A stretch of 64,000 nt of DNA from Lamprobacter modestohalophilus. GTDB taxonomy: Bacteria; Pseudomonadota; Gammaproteobacteria; Chromatiales; Chromatiaceae. Numbering within the stretch: the first letter of the stretch is position 1; each line of letters begins with the position of its first letter. Location of the stretch: assembly GCF_016583905.1 (NCBI RefSeq), contig NZ_NRRY01000008.1, positions 62,001-126,000 of the forward strand. The letters run 5' to 3'. This document shows positions 9,331 through 17,377 of this stretch, piece after piece. The position numbers and the translations under genes are program-made. Under the pieces are notes generated by a model, which had not been told where the DNA came from, did not search any database, and saw only the letters and a list, made by a program, of their open reading frames with translations.

Positions 9331-10798
9331 GCGCTTTCTCCCTGCGCTGCGAGGGACGCCCCGACTGGCCATCAGCCGGTCCAGCGTCGATTGTGCTCGG
9401 CGGAACAGACCCCGCTCCCGCGCCTCCACCGTCAGCAGGCATCGCTCCGGTCGCGCCCCCTGCACCGGCACCAGCAGCCGCCGCAGCTCCCGCGGCGAGC
9501 GAGTCCGACTTCGGCTTGCGCTTCCTTCGCTTACGCTTGCGCTGCTGCGGGGTGCTGCCGAGCATCTTCGCGCGCTCTGCCGCATCGACAGCCTGAAAGC
9601 GTGTCCACCATTGCGCAATCTCAGGATCGGTTTCACCGGCCTCGGCGCGCAACAGCAGGAAGTCATAGGCCGCACGAAATCGGGGATGACTCAGCAGCAG
9701 CATCGGCCGCTTGCCCTGGCGCCGCTCCAGCCGCGGCTGCAGGGCCCAGATCTCACGCATCGGCAAGGCGAAGCGCTTTTGGATGGCGACCCATTGCTGT
9801 TGCGCCGAGGCGACCTCTTGCGAGGCCAAGGCCATGGCATCGGCCGAGGGCACCCCGTCATCGAGCAAGGCTTGATAGCGAAGACGCACCGGCTCCCACA
9901 GCAGCACCGCAAACAAGAACGCCGGGGCCACCGGCTTACCTTCGAGAATACGCTGGTCGGTATTGTCGAGCCCGCGGCTGACGAAGGTGATCGGGAATGC
10001 ATGATCCTCGCGCGCGAGGCACGCATCGGTCTCCGGGAAGAGCTGCGCGAACAGGTCGAAGTGGCGCAGCTTCTCGAAGGCTTGGAGTGCATAGCCGCTA
10101 TGAAACAGCTTCAACGTCTCCTCGAACAGACGCGCCGGCGAGATCTCTCCGAGCAGCTCCGCAAGCGCGCGGATCGGCGCGGCGCAGTCATCATCGATGA
10201 TAAAGCCCAGCTTGCAGGCAAAGCGCACCGCACGCAGCATCCGCACCGGATCTTCGCGATAGCGCGCCACCGGATCATCGCCGATCAGCCGCAGCCGTCC
10301 CTCTTCGATATCAGCGAGGCCGCCAGCGTAGTCGACCAGCGAGAAGTCAGCGATATTGTAATAGAGGGCGTTGACCGTGAAATCGCGGCGCAGCGCGTCT
10401 TCAGTGATGCTGCCGTAGACGTTATCGCGCAGGATCATGCCCTGCTCGGTGACCTGTGCGTCGCTACCGCCATCGGCATTGCTGCCGCGGAAGGTCGCAA
10501 CCTCAACGATCTCGCGACCGAAGAAGACGTGTGCGAGCCGGAAGCGCCTGCCGATCAGGCGGCAGTTGCGGAACACGCTACGGACCTCTTCCGGCGTCGC
10601 ATCGGTCGCGATGTCGAAGTCTTTAGGCTCATGACCGAGGAGCAGATCGCGCACGCCACCACCGACCAGATACGCCTGAAACCCGGCCTGTTTCAGCCGA
10701 TTGAGAACCTTCAAGGCATTCGGGCTGATGTTGGCGCGGGAGATCGGGTGCTCCGGGCGCGGGATGATGAGAGGCTCGGGAAGGTTAGCGGAGAGCAA
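9323..10798 (-). CDS. pcnB: Poly(A) polymerase I
   Basis: It adds 3' poly(A) tails to RNA and promotes decay. The class II nucleotidyltransferase core is clear: GGGVRDLLLG, KDFDIATDATPEEV with the catalytic aspartates, and RRDFTVNALYYN. Near the C-terminus is a very basic run (KRKRRKRKPK), followed by ~65 residues of Ala/Gly-rich low-complexity tail. The apparent start is TTG. It heads the minus-strand pcnB-folK-pan operon and is divergent from tRNA-Glu. Confidence 0.95.
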   Translation of the reverse strand: MLSANLPEPLIIPRPEHPISRANISPNALKVLNRLKQAGFQAYLVGGGVRDLLLGHEPKDFDIATDATPEEVRSVFRNCRLIGRRFRLAHVFFGREIVEVATFRGSNADGGSDAQVTEQGMILRDNVYGSITEDALRRDFTVNALYYNIADFSLVDYAGGLADIEEGRLRLIGDDPVARYREDPVRMLRAVRFACKLGFIIDDDCAAPIRALAELLGEISPARLFEETLKLFHSGYALQAFEKLRHFDLFAQLFPETDACLAREDHAFPITFVSRGLDNTDQRILEGKPVAPAFLFAVLLWEPVRLRYQALLDDGVPSADAMALASQEVASAQQQWVAIQKRFALPMREIWALQPRLERRQGKRPMLLLSHPRFRAAYDFLLLRAEAGETDPEIAQWWTRFQAVDAAERAKMLGSTPQQRKRKRRKRKPKSDSLAAGAAAAAGAGAGGATGAMPADGGGAGAGSVPPSTIDAGPADGQSGRPSQRREKAHD

Positions 10799-10854
10799 TC
10801 GAACCAGGCTTCCTTAGGTTTGGAGACAACTGAACCGAAAACGCTGAAAGAGAC

Positions 10855-10882
10855 TTGAGCGCGCCGGCGACCTGCGTATAAT
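10855..10882 (+). promoter_or_regulatory. Sigma-70-type promoter of tRNA-Glu
   Basis: TTGAGC at 10855-10860 and a consensus TATAAT at 10877-10882 are separated by 16 bases. The mature tRNA starts 24 bases after the -10 box. Confidence 0.75.
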
Positions 10883-10905
10883 ACGCGATTCTGCTCAGCG
10901 CTTCT

Positions 10906-10980
10906 GCTCCCTTCGTCTAGTGGTTAGGACGTCGGCCTCTCACGCCGGTAACAGGGGTTCGAATCCCCTAGGGAGCGCCA
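10906..10980 (+). tRNA. tRNA-Glu (anticodon CTC)
   Basis: Full cloverleaf: the acceptor arm GCTCCCT pairs with AGGGAGC, followed by G and an encoded CCA. The anticodon loop CTCTCAC at 10937-10943 gives CTC. The T arm contains GGTTCGAATCC. No integrase or attachment-site duplication is seen beside it. Confidence 0.96.
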
Positions 10981-11061
10981 TCTCCTTGAGACCCGCATTA
11001 GCCAGCCAGAACCGTCATCGTTGCCCAAGGCGCTTGCGGTTAGGTCGACGTTAGGTTGGCA

Positions 11062-11937
11062 CTAGATGCGGCTATTACCCATCGCCCGGAATTCATCGTC
11101 TAGCGGCTTCGACTCGCCAATGGTGGTCGGCTGACCACGTAACGCGCGGTAGCGATCGCGAATCTCCAGCAGGCTTCGCGCGGGCTCGGTGCGGCCAGCG
11201 GGTGTCAGGAATGACTCCAGCTTCCTCGCCAGCTTGATGGTGTTGTGCTCCTGCAAGATCGCCATCACACCGTCGCTGATCAGCGTCTGCAGCATCAATT
11301 CCTTCTCGGTCTTCGCACTGATGTTCTCGGCGATCGGCGTGAGCAGGAAATTGCCGATCACGATACCGTAAAGGGTCGAGGTCAAGGCGATCGGTATCGT
11401 ACTGACGATCACTTCAGGGTCGCCGATACCAGCCACCATGCCGATCAACCCAACCACCGAGCCCGCGACACCAAAGGCCGGCGCCAAGCGGGCCATGTGC
11501 CGAAACAGCTTCTCATGCTGGAAACGACGCTGGCGGAAATAATGCATCTCCGTCGAGAGGATATCGCGAACCTCAGCAGGCTTGTAACCATCGACCAGCA
11601 TGCCGAGGGCAGAGCGCAAAAAACTGATCGTCGTCTGCTCTTCGATGACTTCCAGCGCCAGAATGCCACTGTGCCGCGAGCGCACGGCTAGGTCGAGCAG
11701 AGAATCGATAATCTCATGCTCCGTGGGTGGCCGTTGCGTGTAGCTGTTGCGCGCGACAAAGAAGGCCGCACGGATGTCGCTGGCCGGATAGCTGAGAAAG
11801 GTCGCGCCCAGGGTGCCTGAGACAACGATGGTGATTGCGATCAGGTTGAGGAAAAGACCGACGTCGCTGCTGAGCATGAAGCTGGCGACAAAAATCCCGC
11901 CAAACAGAATGACGGCCAGGTAATTGACTCGGGTCAT
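11062..11937 (-). CDS. motA: MotA/PomA-type flagellar stator subunit
   Basis: Inner-membrane proton or sodium channel subunit of the flagellar motor. Four hydrophobic segments are visible: two near the N-terminus (from ~7 and ~30) and two near residues 150-200 (APAFGVAGSVVGLIGMVAGI and ALTSTLYGIVIGNFLLTP). A charged cytoplasmic loop lies between them. The start ATG overlaps the stop of the upstream motB-like gene by four bases (ATGA), so the order is motB then motA, the reverse of the usual one. No flagellar genes are nearby. Confidence 0.82.
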   Translation of the reverse strand: MTRVNYLAVILFGGIFVASFMLSSDVGLFLNLIAITIVVSGTLGATFLSYPASDIRAAFFVARNSYTQRPPTEHEIIDSLLDLAVRSRHSGILALEVIEEQTTISFLRSALGMLVDGYKPAEVRDILSTEMHYFRQRRFQHEKLFRHMARLAPAFGVAGSVVGLIGMVAGIGDPEVIVSTIPIALTSTLYGIVIGNFLLTPIAENISAKTEKELMLQTLISDGVMAILQEHNTIKLARKLESFLTPAGRTEPARSLLEIRDRYRALRGQPTTIGESKPLDDEFRAMGNSRI

Positions 11938-12950
11938 CTCCGCATCTCCGTGCTCGGCATCAATGTACCAGTCACAACGCTAACAGGGTCCAGACTCAGC
12001 AGCACCCTGTCTAGCTCGGCTGTCTCGCTGACCGGCATTTCCGCATCTGGCAGTTCGGAGGACTCTCGGGGCTTAATTTCGTTGCGGGTGATAATAATCT
12101 CCACGCGTCGATTAAGAGCTCTGTTGACATCATTGGTGTTGACAACCGCCGGCTCAAATTCGCCTCGACCCATCACCGTAAACCGACGCGGATCAATGCC
12201 CGCGCTGTCGATGAGATAGCGGGCCACACGGGCAGCACGCGCTGCGGACAACTCCCAATTGCTCGGGAAGACCTCGGTATCGACTGGATGGTCATCGGTA
12301 TGGCCGACGACCTGCACCGCGAATGACGTCTGCCCGATGACGCGGGCCAAGCGGTCGAGAAACGCCCGCACCTCGGGCCGCAGCGTCGCCTCACCAAGTT
12401 CGAAGAACATTGGCCCCTGCACACTAACCTTCACCGACTGGTCACTCATGAGCACGATCTCGACATTGTCGATACGCGCATCACGCACTGCGTCTTGGCT
12501 CCGCTGAAAGACATTCACCCGCATCAGCGGCTCGAAGCTCGGCACTCGCGTGGGGGTCGGCTTTGGGGTCGGGGTTGGCACTGATATCGGGACCGGTTGT
12601 TGCCGCTCAGCAGCTTCCACGAGCTCGCGGTTCTCACGCATCAGAACCGCCACCAGAACCGCGAACAGCACGAACATTACCATCATGAGATCGGACCAAG
12701 GCACAGCCCAGTGGCTGCCGAGGTAGGCATCGGCCTGAGCGAGCGCCAACCCATCATCGCGGCGCCAGGCAAGTGGACCGCCTGGCATCGGCTCTTGAGA
12801 CACCGGTGGCGCGGTCGGGGACTCGGGCTCGGCCAAGGTTTCAGACTTGACTGGAGCGGTGGCCACAGTCTGGGGAGACTTATCCGAAACGCGGACGTTA
12901 GCCTCGGGCTCGCTCTCGTTTGGGTCGAAATATTTTGATGTATCGGCCAT
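11934..12950 (-). CDS. motB: MotB/PomB-type stator subunit with OmpA peptidoglycan-binding domain
   Basis: The start MADTSKYFDPNES at 12950 avoids a weak upstream extension. Residues ~1-85 are acidic and Pro-rich. One transmembrane segment (DLMMVMFVLFAVLVAVLM) begins with the aspartate expected to carry the ion. A Pro/Thr-rich linker follows, then an OmpA-like domain with GHTDDHP, SNWELSAARAARV and NRRVEI. The acidic N-terminus before the membrane segment is longer than in standard MotB. It pairs with the overlapping motA. Confidence 0.85.
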   Translation of the reverse strand: MADTSKYFDPNESEPEANVRVSDKSPQTVATAPVKSETLAEPESPTAPPVSQEPMPGGPLAWRRDDGLALAQADAYLGSHWAVPWSDLMMVMFVLFAVLVAVLMRENRELVEAAERQQPVPISVPTPTPKPTPTRVPSFEPLMRVNVFQRSQDAVRDARIDNVEIVLMSDQSVKVSVQGPMFFELGEATLRPEVRAFLDRLARVIGQTSFAVQVVGHTDDHPVDTEVFPSNWELSAARAARVARYLIDSAGIDPRRFTVMGRGEFEPAVVNTNDVNRALNRRVEIIITRNEIKPRESSELPDAEMPVSETAELDRVLLSLDPVSVVTGTLMPSTEMRR

Positions 12951-13088
12951 GCAAACTGACGGCCCTGCAAGCAGATCAAAATCCAACCGCCAACGTCCCT
13001 TTGCAGGCGCGCCTATGGCTGGTCGTTATGAGGGGTTAGTATGCGCTAGAAATAGTGCTTACAGCCGGATACCGCAAGCGAAAGATGA

Positions 13089-13164
13089 TGGTGGGCCGTG
13101 TAGGATTCGAACCTACGACCAAGGGATTAAGAGTCCCCTGCTCTACCAGCTGAGCTAACGGCCC
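13089..13164 (-). tRNA. tRNA-Lys (anticodon CTT)
   Basis: On the minus strand GGGCCGT pairs with ACGGCCC, with discriminator A and encoded CCA (13089-13091 read in reverse). The anticodon loop CTCTTAA gives CTT. The D loop AGCTCAGCTGGTAGAGC and T arm GGTTCGAATCC are canonical. Confidence 0.96.
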
Positions 13165-13413
13165 ATTTCGGCGTGAGCGTCGGCAGAGCAGGCAACCATG
13201 AGCTGCTCCCGACCAAGCCCACTATGATAATTCAGCGCCATCCGTGGCGTCCACCCCAAAATCGCCCGATCAGAATCGTTAACGGACCAACCACTCGCAT
13301 GATGTGCCACCGAACACAGCCGCCAATCGACCAGCAAGACACCATGCGTCACCACAGCCGCAGCCCTAAGGCCGACGCACCGCGTCGATGCCATCAACGC
13401 CAGGAGGCCGGCG

Positions 13414-13782
13414 ATGCATGAGCTTTCGATCTGCATGTCTTTGCTCGACCAGGTCGAGCGTATCGCGAAGGAGCACCGCGCCGAGCGCGTCGAGCGCATC
13501 CTACTGCGCATCGGACCGCTGTCCGGCGTCGAGGCGCCGTTGCTCATGAACGCCTATCCGCTCGCCGCTGCTGGCACCATCGCCGAGCACGCGCAACTGG
13601 ACATCGAGCCGGCCCCTGTCCGGGTCCAATGTTTAGATTGTAGCGCGGAGACTGAGGCGACACCCAACCGACTGCTCTGCGCGAGCTGCGGCAGTTATCA
13701 CACCAAGCTCATCAGCGGCGACGAGATGCTGCTCGCCAGCCTCGAAATGAGCCTTCCAGAAGACGCGAGCGAAACCCTCTAA
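13414..13782 (+). CDS. hypA: Hydrogenase nickel incorporation protein HypA
   Basis: A cytoplasmic nickel chaperone for NiFe-hydrogenase maturation that works with HypB. The N-terminal MHELS provides the nickel-binding His2. The zinc site is formed by two CxxC pairs, CLDC and CASC, near residues 73-95. A strong AGGAGG lies seven bases before the ATG. At 122 residues it is slightly longer than usual, with an acidic tail. hypB follows after a 253-base spacer filled with tandem repeats. No hydrogenase structural genes are in the window. Confidence 0.94.
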   Translation: MHELSICMSLLDQVERIAKEHRAERVERILLRIGPLSGVEAPLLMNAYPLAAAGTIAEHAQLDIEPAPVRVQCLDCSAETEATPNRLLCASCGSYHTKLISGDEMLLASLEMSLPEDASETL

Positions 13783-13785
13783 CCG

Positions 13786-14023
13786 GGCACATGGCTGGGC
13801 ACATGGCTGGACGCATGGCTGGACGCATGGCTGGGCACATGGCTGGACGCATGGCTGGGCACATGGCTGGGCGCCCAAGCGCTGGCGCTGACGTCGCGCC
13901 AGGTGCATTCGCGCCGAGCAGCGCTGCTATAGTCGCGCTTACATCGTTGGGCATACCCAATGCGACCATGCCCAATCCGACCATACCCAATCCGACCATG
14001 CCCAATGCGACCATACTTAATGC
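13786..14023. repeat. Two tandem-repeat arrays between hypA and hypB
   Basis: 13786-13873 holds about seven 12-base units of the type (g/a)catggctgg(g/a)c. 13950-14023 holds about five 15-base units of the type ccatacccaatccga. The first array begins right after the hypA stop and the second ends just before the hypB start. Open frames across them are only repeat translation. Confidence 0.9.
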
Positions 14024-14035
14024 TTGGAGACCATC

Positions 14036-14869
14036 ATGTGCGAGACCTGTGGCTGCAACATCACGCCTGGCAATGAACATCTCGTCCGTGGCGACGGCAA
14101 ACACAGCAAAACCGCCGACGGTCGAGCCACCGTCGAGGTGCTGACCAGCCTGCTCGACGAGAACGACCATCAGGCCTTACACAATCGCGAACATTTCGAC
14201 CGCCACAACCTGCTTGCGCTGAATCTGATGTCATCGCCCGGAGCGGGCAAGACGAGCCTGCTCGAGGCCACCATCGAGGCGCTTCAGGGCGAGTTGCGTA
14301 TCGCGGTGATCGAAGGCGATCTCGAGACCGAGAATGACGCCGAGCGCATTCGCGCCAAAGGCGTGCCGGCGATCCAGATCGCCACCGGCAGCGCATGCCA
14401 CCTGGACGCGCATATGGTCCACGATGCGCTGCACCAGTTAGATCTTGCCGACATCGACATCCTCTTCATCGAGAACGTCGGCAATCTCGTCTGCCCCGCC
14501 AGCTTCGACCTCGGCCAGCATCGCAACGTCACCCTGCTCTCAGTTCCAGAAGGCGACGACAAACCGGCCAAGTATCCCGTCATGTTTCGCGCCGCGGATC
14601 TCGTGCTGCTCAGCAAGGCCGACTTGTTGCCGGTGCTCGACGACTTCGATCCGGCACGGGCGGAGAGTTATCTGCGCCACCTCGCCAGCAGCGTTCCCTT
14701 CGAGCGGGTAGCGATCCGCGGCGAGCAGAAGGCACTCTCACCCTGGCTCGACTGGCTGCGAGCGGAAGTGGCCGCCCAGGGCCGGCGTCGCGCTGCTGGC
14801 AAGACCGCACGTCCAAGCGTGCAGCCCGATGGGGCGCGCTTGCATACGCACCAACATGCGAGCACGTAA
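14036..14869 (+). CDS. hypB: Hydrogenase nickel-inserting GTPase HypB
   Basis: It uses GTP hydrolysis to drive nickel delivery to the hydrogenase large subunit. The start at MCETCGC (14036) gives the N-terminal CxxCGC high-affinity metal site. The P-loop is SSPGAGKT (66-73). EGDLETENDAERI, ENVGNLVCPA and SKADL follow as later GTPase and metal-site motifs. The N-terminal His-rich stretch of many homologues is absent here. The C-terminal ~30 residues are basic and end in a His/Thr-rich tail (HTHQHAST). Confidence 0.94.
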   Translation: MCETCGCNITPGNEHLVRGDGKHSKTADGRATVEVLTSLLDENDHQALHNREHFDRHNLLALNLMSSPGAGKTSLLEATIEALQGELRIAVIEGDLETENDAERIRAKGVPAIQIATGSACHLDAHMVHDALHQLDLADIDILFIENVGNLVCPASFDLGQHRNVTLLSVPEGDDKPAKYPVMFRAADLVLLSKADLLPVLDDFDPARAESYLRHLASSVPFERVAIRGEQKALSPWLDWLRAEVAAQGRRRAAGKTARPSVQPDGARLHTHQHAST

Positions 14870-15045
14870 TCGACCAGCACAGTCGAAGCGGCGGCCGAAT
14901 GCGACCCAGACAGACCGCGATCATCGCGCTAGTATCTCGCCCAGCTCAGCCCGACATCAGTTGCCGTGCTGAGCTGCCATAGACCATCAGCAGACCCCAT
15001 GACCAAAACAATTCCAGCTCTGTGACCCGGATGGAGGATCTCGAT

Positions 15046-15543
15046 TTGTTCACTGCAGTAAACCCTGTTCGCAAGGCCATCGCGCTAGCCGCGCTCTTGG
15101 CGGTGTCCAACCAAGCCGCTCACGCAGTGGGCTTCGGCGACATGTTCAATCCCGGCCGCTGGTTTGGCGGCGACAGTAACGACTACTACTATGACGAAGG
15201 TCCATGGGGACCTCATGCCCCAGGCCCTTATGGCGCTCCCGGCTATGCTCCCTATGGAGGCCATGGCTACGGCTACTCGCCTTATGGCGCTCCGGCGTAT
15301 GGCACCCAAGGGCCAGCCTATGGGGCGCCTGCCTACACGGCACCCGCACTGCCCCCAGCGAGCGAATCGGCGCCTGAGACCAGCAACAGCGCCAAAGATC
15401 GCGAGATCGAGGCACTGAAACGACGCATCGAACAGCTCGAATCGCGTAACGCGCCACCAAGCCGCTCCCAGCCACCCCAAGGCCAGAGTGCTGGCGAGGG
15501 TTGGCCGTCAGCGCCAGCCTTCCGCCCCATGGACCAATACTAA
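15046..15543 (+). CDS. Secreted Gly/Tyr/Pro-rich protein resembling sulfur globule proteins
   Basis: After a signal peptide ending near NQAAHA, residues ~29-105 are rich in Tyr, Gly, Pro and Ala with recurring YGAP/PYG units (MFNPGRWFGG, YYYDEG, GYGYSPYGAP). A charged coiled coil (KDREIEALKRRIEQLE) and a Pro/Ser-rich end follow. This composition resembles the envelope proteins of periplasmic sulfur globules in Chromatiaceae, although the coiled coil is unusual. A perfect GGAGGA at 15033-15038 sits seven bases before a TTG at 15046, which I prefer over the in-frame ATG at 15031 and GTG at 15022. A DUF302 gene follows. Assignment to the Sgp family is inference from composition. Confidence 0.6.
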   Translation: MFTAVNPVRKAIALAALLAVSNQAAHAVGFGDMFNPGRWFGGDSNDYYYDEGPWGPHAPGPYGAPGYAPYGGHGYGYSPYGAPAYGTQGPAYGAPAYTAPALPPASESAPETSNSAKDREIEALKRRIEQLESRNAPPSRSQPPQGQSAGEGWPSAPAFRPMDQY

Positions 15544-15608
15544 ACCCGCCCAGAGACCCAGCCCGCGGTCGTTCACGACCGCGGGCTGATGACAGAGGAG
15601 CAGCACAG

Positions 15609-16076
15609 ATGAAGAGGTTCCAGGCGTTCATAGTGAGCCTGCTACTGCTATGCGCAGCCACGCAAACCGCGGCCGAAGACTACGCCGTATACGAAAGCGA
15701 GAGCAGCTTTTCCGACGTCATGGACGGACTCAAGCTCGCGATCGAGCAACGCGGCATGTTCATCAATAACGTAATGCACATGAACGAGATGCTCGAGCGA
15801 ACTGGCGCCGACCTCGGCCTCGGCGACTCCCTATTCGGCCAAGCCGACTCGGTGGAGTTCTGCAGCGCGGTCTTATCGCGCAAGATGATCAGCGAAGATC
15901 CACGTCGAATCGTGAATTGCCCCTTTATCATCGCTGTCTACACCCTGCCCGACGAGTCCGAGACGACCTATGTCGCGCATCGCAAGATTCCCGCCGCTGA
16001 AACCGAGCAGAGTGCGGCCATGCGGGAGGTCGCGGCCATGTTCGAACAGATCGCCGAAGACGCCGTGAGCTGGTAG
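15609..16076 (+). CDS. Periplasmic DUF302-family protein
   Basis: A signal peptide of ~21 residues (MKRFQAFIVSLLLLCAATQTAAE) precedes a small domain. Its CPFIIAVYTLPDE and TYVAHRKI strands, and the upstream VEFCSAVLSRKM segment, fit DUF302. Two cysteines (in EFCSAV and NCPF) are conserved positions and may form a disulfide or bind a ligand. The function of the family is not established. A purine-rich GAGGAG precedes the ATG. It is 65 bases downstream of the sulfur-globule-like gene and probably co-expressed. Confidence 0.72.
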   Translation: MKRFQAFIVSLLLLCAATQTAAEDYAVYESESSFSDVMDGLKLAIEQRGMFINNVMHMNEMLERTGADLGLGDSLFGQADSVEFCSAVLSRKMISEDPRRIVNCPFIIAVYTLPDESETTYVAHRKIPAAETEQSAAMREVAAMFEQIAEDAVSW

Positions 16077-16171
16077 ATCCACAAGCACAGGATGGCCCGC
16101 AAATCGAGGGCCACCGCACAAGCATCCTCCGGTCAATTGACCCAGATCCTGGTTTGCGGGGTTTCGTTATC

Positions 16172-16192
16172 GGAATATAGGGCTATATTTCC
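16172..16192. promoter_or_regulatory. Imperfect palindrome upstream of the DsrC-like gene
   Basis: GGAATATAG-gg-CTATATTTCC is an inverted repeat with one extra base in the right arm, ending directly before TTGACA (16193-16198), a consensus -35. No convincing -10 lies at 16-18 bases. The site looks like an operator; the regulator is unknown. Confidence 0.4.
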
Positions 16193-16355
16193 TTGACAGC
16201 CCAGAAGAATGCTGTTCCACGACCTACTAATACAACGATAAGCCGATATACCAATGGTGCCTTCAGATCCGGCCAAGGACTGAAGCTGCCAGCAACGGCA
16301 AGCGCATCCCGAGAAACCAGGATATCCACCGATCTCAGGTGGAGGAGCAAACCAA

Positions 16356-16709
16356 ATGACTGCGATGAATGTTGTTGGAGAGATCGCCGGGCGCGAGGTC
16401 CAGTTCAACAAGAAGGGCTTTATCGCCCGCTTCGAAGATTGGGACAACGACCTCGCCTATGCCATGGCGCAACAGGAAGGCCTCAGCCTCACCGAGTGCC
16501 ACTGGACGGTGATCGAGTTCCTACGCGAGTACTACGCCTTCCACGAAATGCCCCCGTCGCCGAAGGTGATCATCCGCACCATCGGAGAGAAGGTCTCCGA
16601 GCACACGCCCTGCACACGCAAAAAGCTCGAAGGCCTGTTCCCGGATGGTGGCTGCAAACAGGCCTGCCGCATCGCCGGCCTGCCTGATCATTACTGCCAT
16701 TCCTGCTAA
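16356..16709 (+). CDS. DsrC/TusE-family sulfur-carrier-like protein with CHSC terminus
   Basis: The 117 residues align with DsrC/TusE: GFIARFEDWDNDLA, LTECHWTVIEFLREYY and the C-terminal CRIAGLP arm. DsrC carries sulfur as a persulfide or trisulfide between two arm cysteines 11 residues apart, the second being penultimate. Here the first arm cysteine is Cys104, but the next are Cys114 and the terminal Cys117 in CHSC. The penultimate residue is Ser, so the spacing is changed. Extra cysteines sit at 48, 86 and 100. The insertion that distinguishes true DsrC from TusE is not obvious. A GGTGGAG lies 12 bases before the ATG. It is probably a Chromatiaceae DsrC paralogue of unknown partner. Confidence 0.75.
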   Translation: MTAMNVVGEIAGREVQFNKKGFIARFEDWDNDLAYAMAQQEGLSLTECHWTVIEFLREYYAFHEMPPSPKVIIRTIGEKVSEHTPCTRKKLEGLFPDGGCKQACRIAGLPDHYCHSC

Positions 16710-16930
16710 GGCGTTTCGGTCCAACCGCATACCGCCTAGCTGGTCTGTTCACCTGCCGACCGCCTCGCCGGCGCGCCGAGATCAACACCTCGGTCGCCTG
16801 GCGAGGCGTCATTGCGTACACTCCTGGCGAAGATCCAAGCGAACGGACATGGCGCATCGCCATCCCAGATGATGAAGCGCCTATTTCACGGTAACCCCAT
16901 TTCACGGTAACCAAGGCCACTTGACGCCCA

Positions 16931-17326
16931 ATGACTCGCCTGCTTGCTACGATCGGCGCCCTGTTCGGACTCGGCGCTGTCATCCTTGGTGCCTTCGGCG
17001 CTCATGCGCTAGAAGGTCGCGTCACCCCAGAACGGGCCGAGGTCTGGACGACCGCGGCGCACTACCTCGGCTGGCAGGGCACTGCGCTGCTCGCGCTTGC
17101 CGCGCTGACCTGGTCAGCTAACACGCCCGCCGCTGCGCTGCGCTTACTCGGCATCGCCGGCTGGCTACTGGTGATCGGCACCCTGATCTTCAGCGGTAGC
17201 TTGTTCGTGCTCGTGCTCTCCGGGATCGGTGTCTTCGGGGCGATCACCCCGATCGGGGGGCTGCTCTTGGTCGCAGGCTGGGGCGTCGCCGCCGCCGCAG
17301 CCTTACAGCTCACACCCGGCAACTGA
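16931..17326 (+). CDS. DUF423 (YgdD-type) small integral membrane protein
   Basis: The 131 residues contain four hydrophobic segments. The family N-terminal pattern GALFGLGAVILGAFGAHAL and the SGSLFVLVLSG and TPIGGLLLVAGW blocks are present. The function is unknown. The upstream 221 bases hold a 14-base direct repeat, ATTTCACGGTAACC, at 16883 and 16899. Confidence 0.85.
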   Translation: MTRLLATIGALFGLGAVILGAFGAHALEGRVTPERAEVWTTAAHYLGWQGTALLALAALTWSANTPAAALRLLGIAGWLLVIGTLIFSGSLFVLVLSGIGVFGAITPIGGLLLVAGWGVAAAAALQLTPGN

Positions 17327-17377
17327 AGACGACCTGCCGGATGCTGTCGGCTAGCGCCAACCCAAGCTCGCCCGAGC

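Noticed and set aside
9329-10858. 509-codon open frame on the plus strand
   Set aside because: Antisense to pcnB, which has full family motifs; long antisense frames are expected in GC-rich DNA.
10906-13164. tRNA-associated genomic island between the two tRNA genes
   Set aside because: Only motB-motA lie between them; no integrase, no direct repeat of a tRNA 3' end.
13791-14144. Open frame with MAGHMAGRM repeats between hypA and hypB
   Set aside because: It is only the translation of two tandem DNA arrays and runs into hypB in another frame; no ribosome-binding site.
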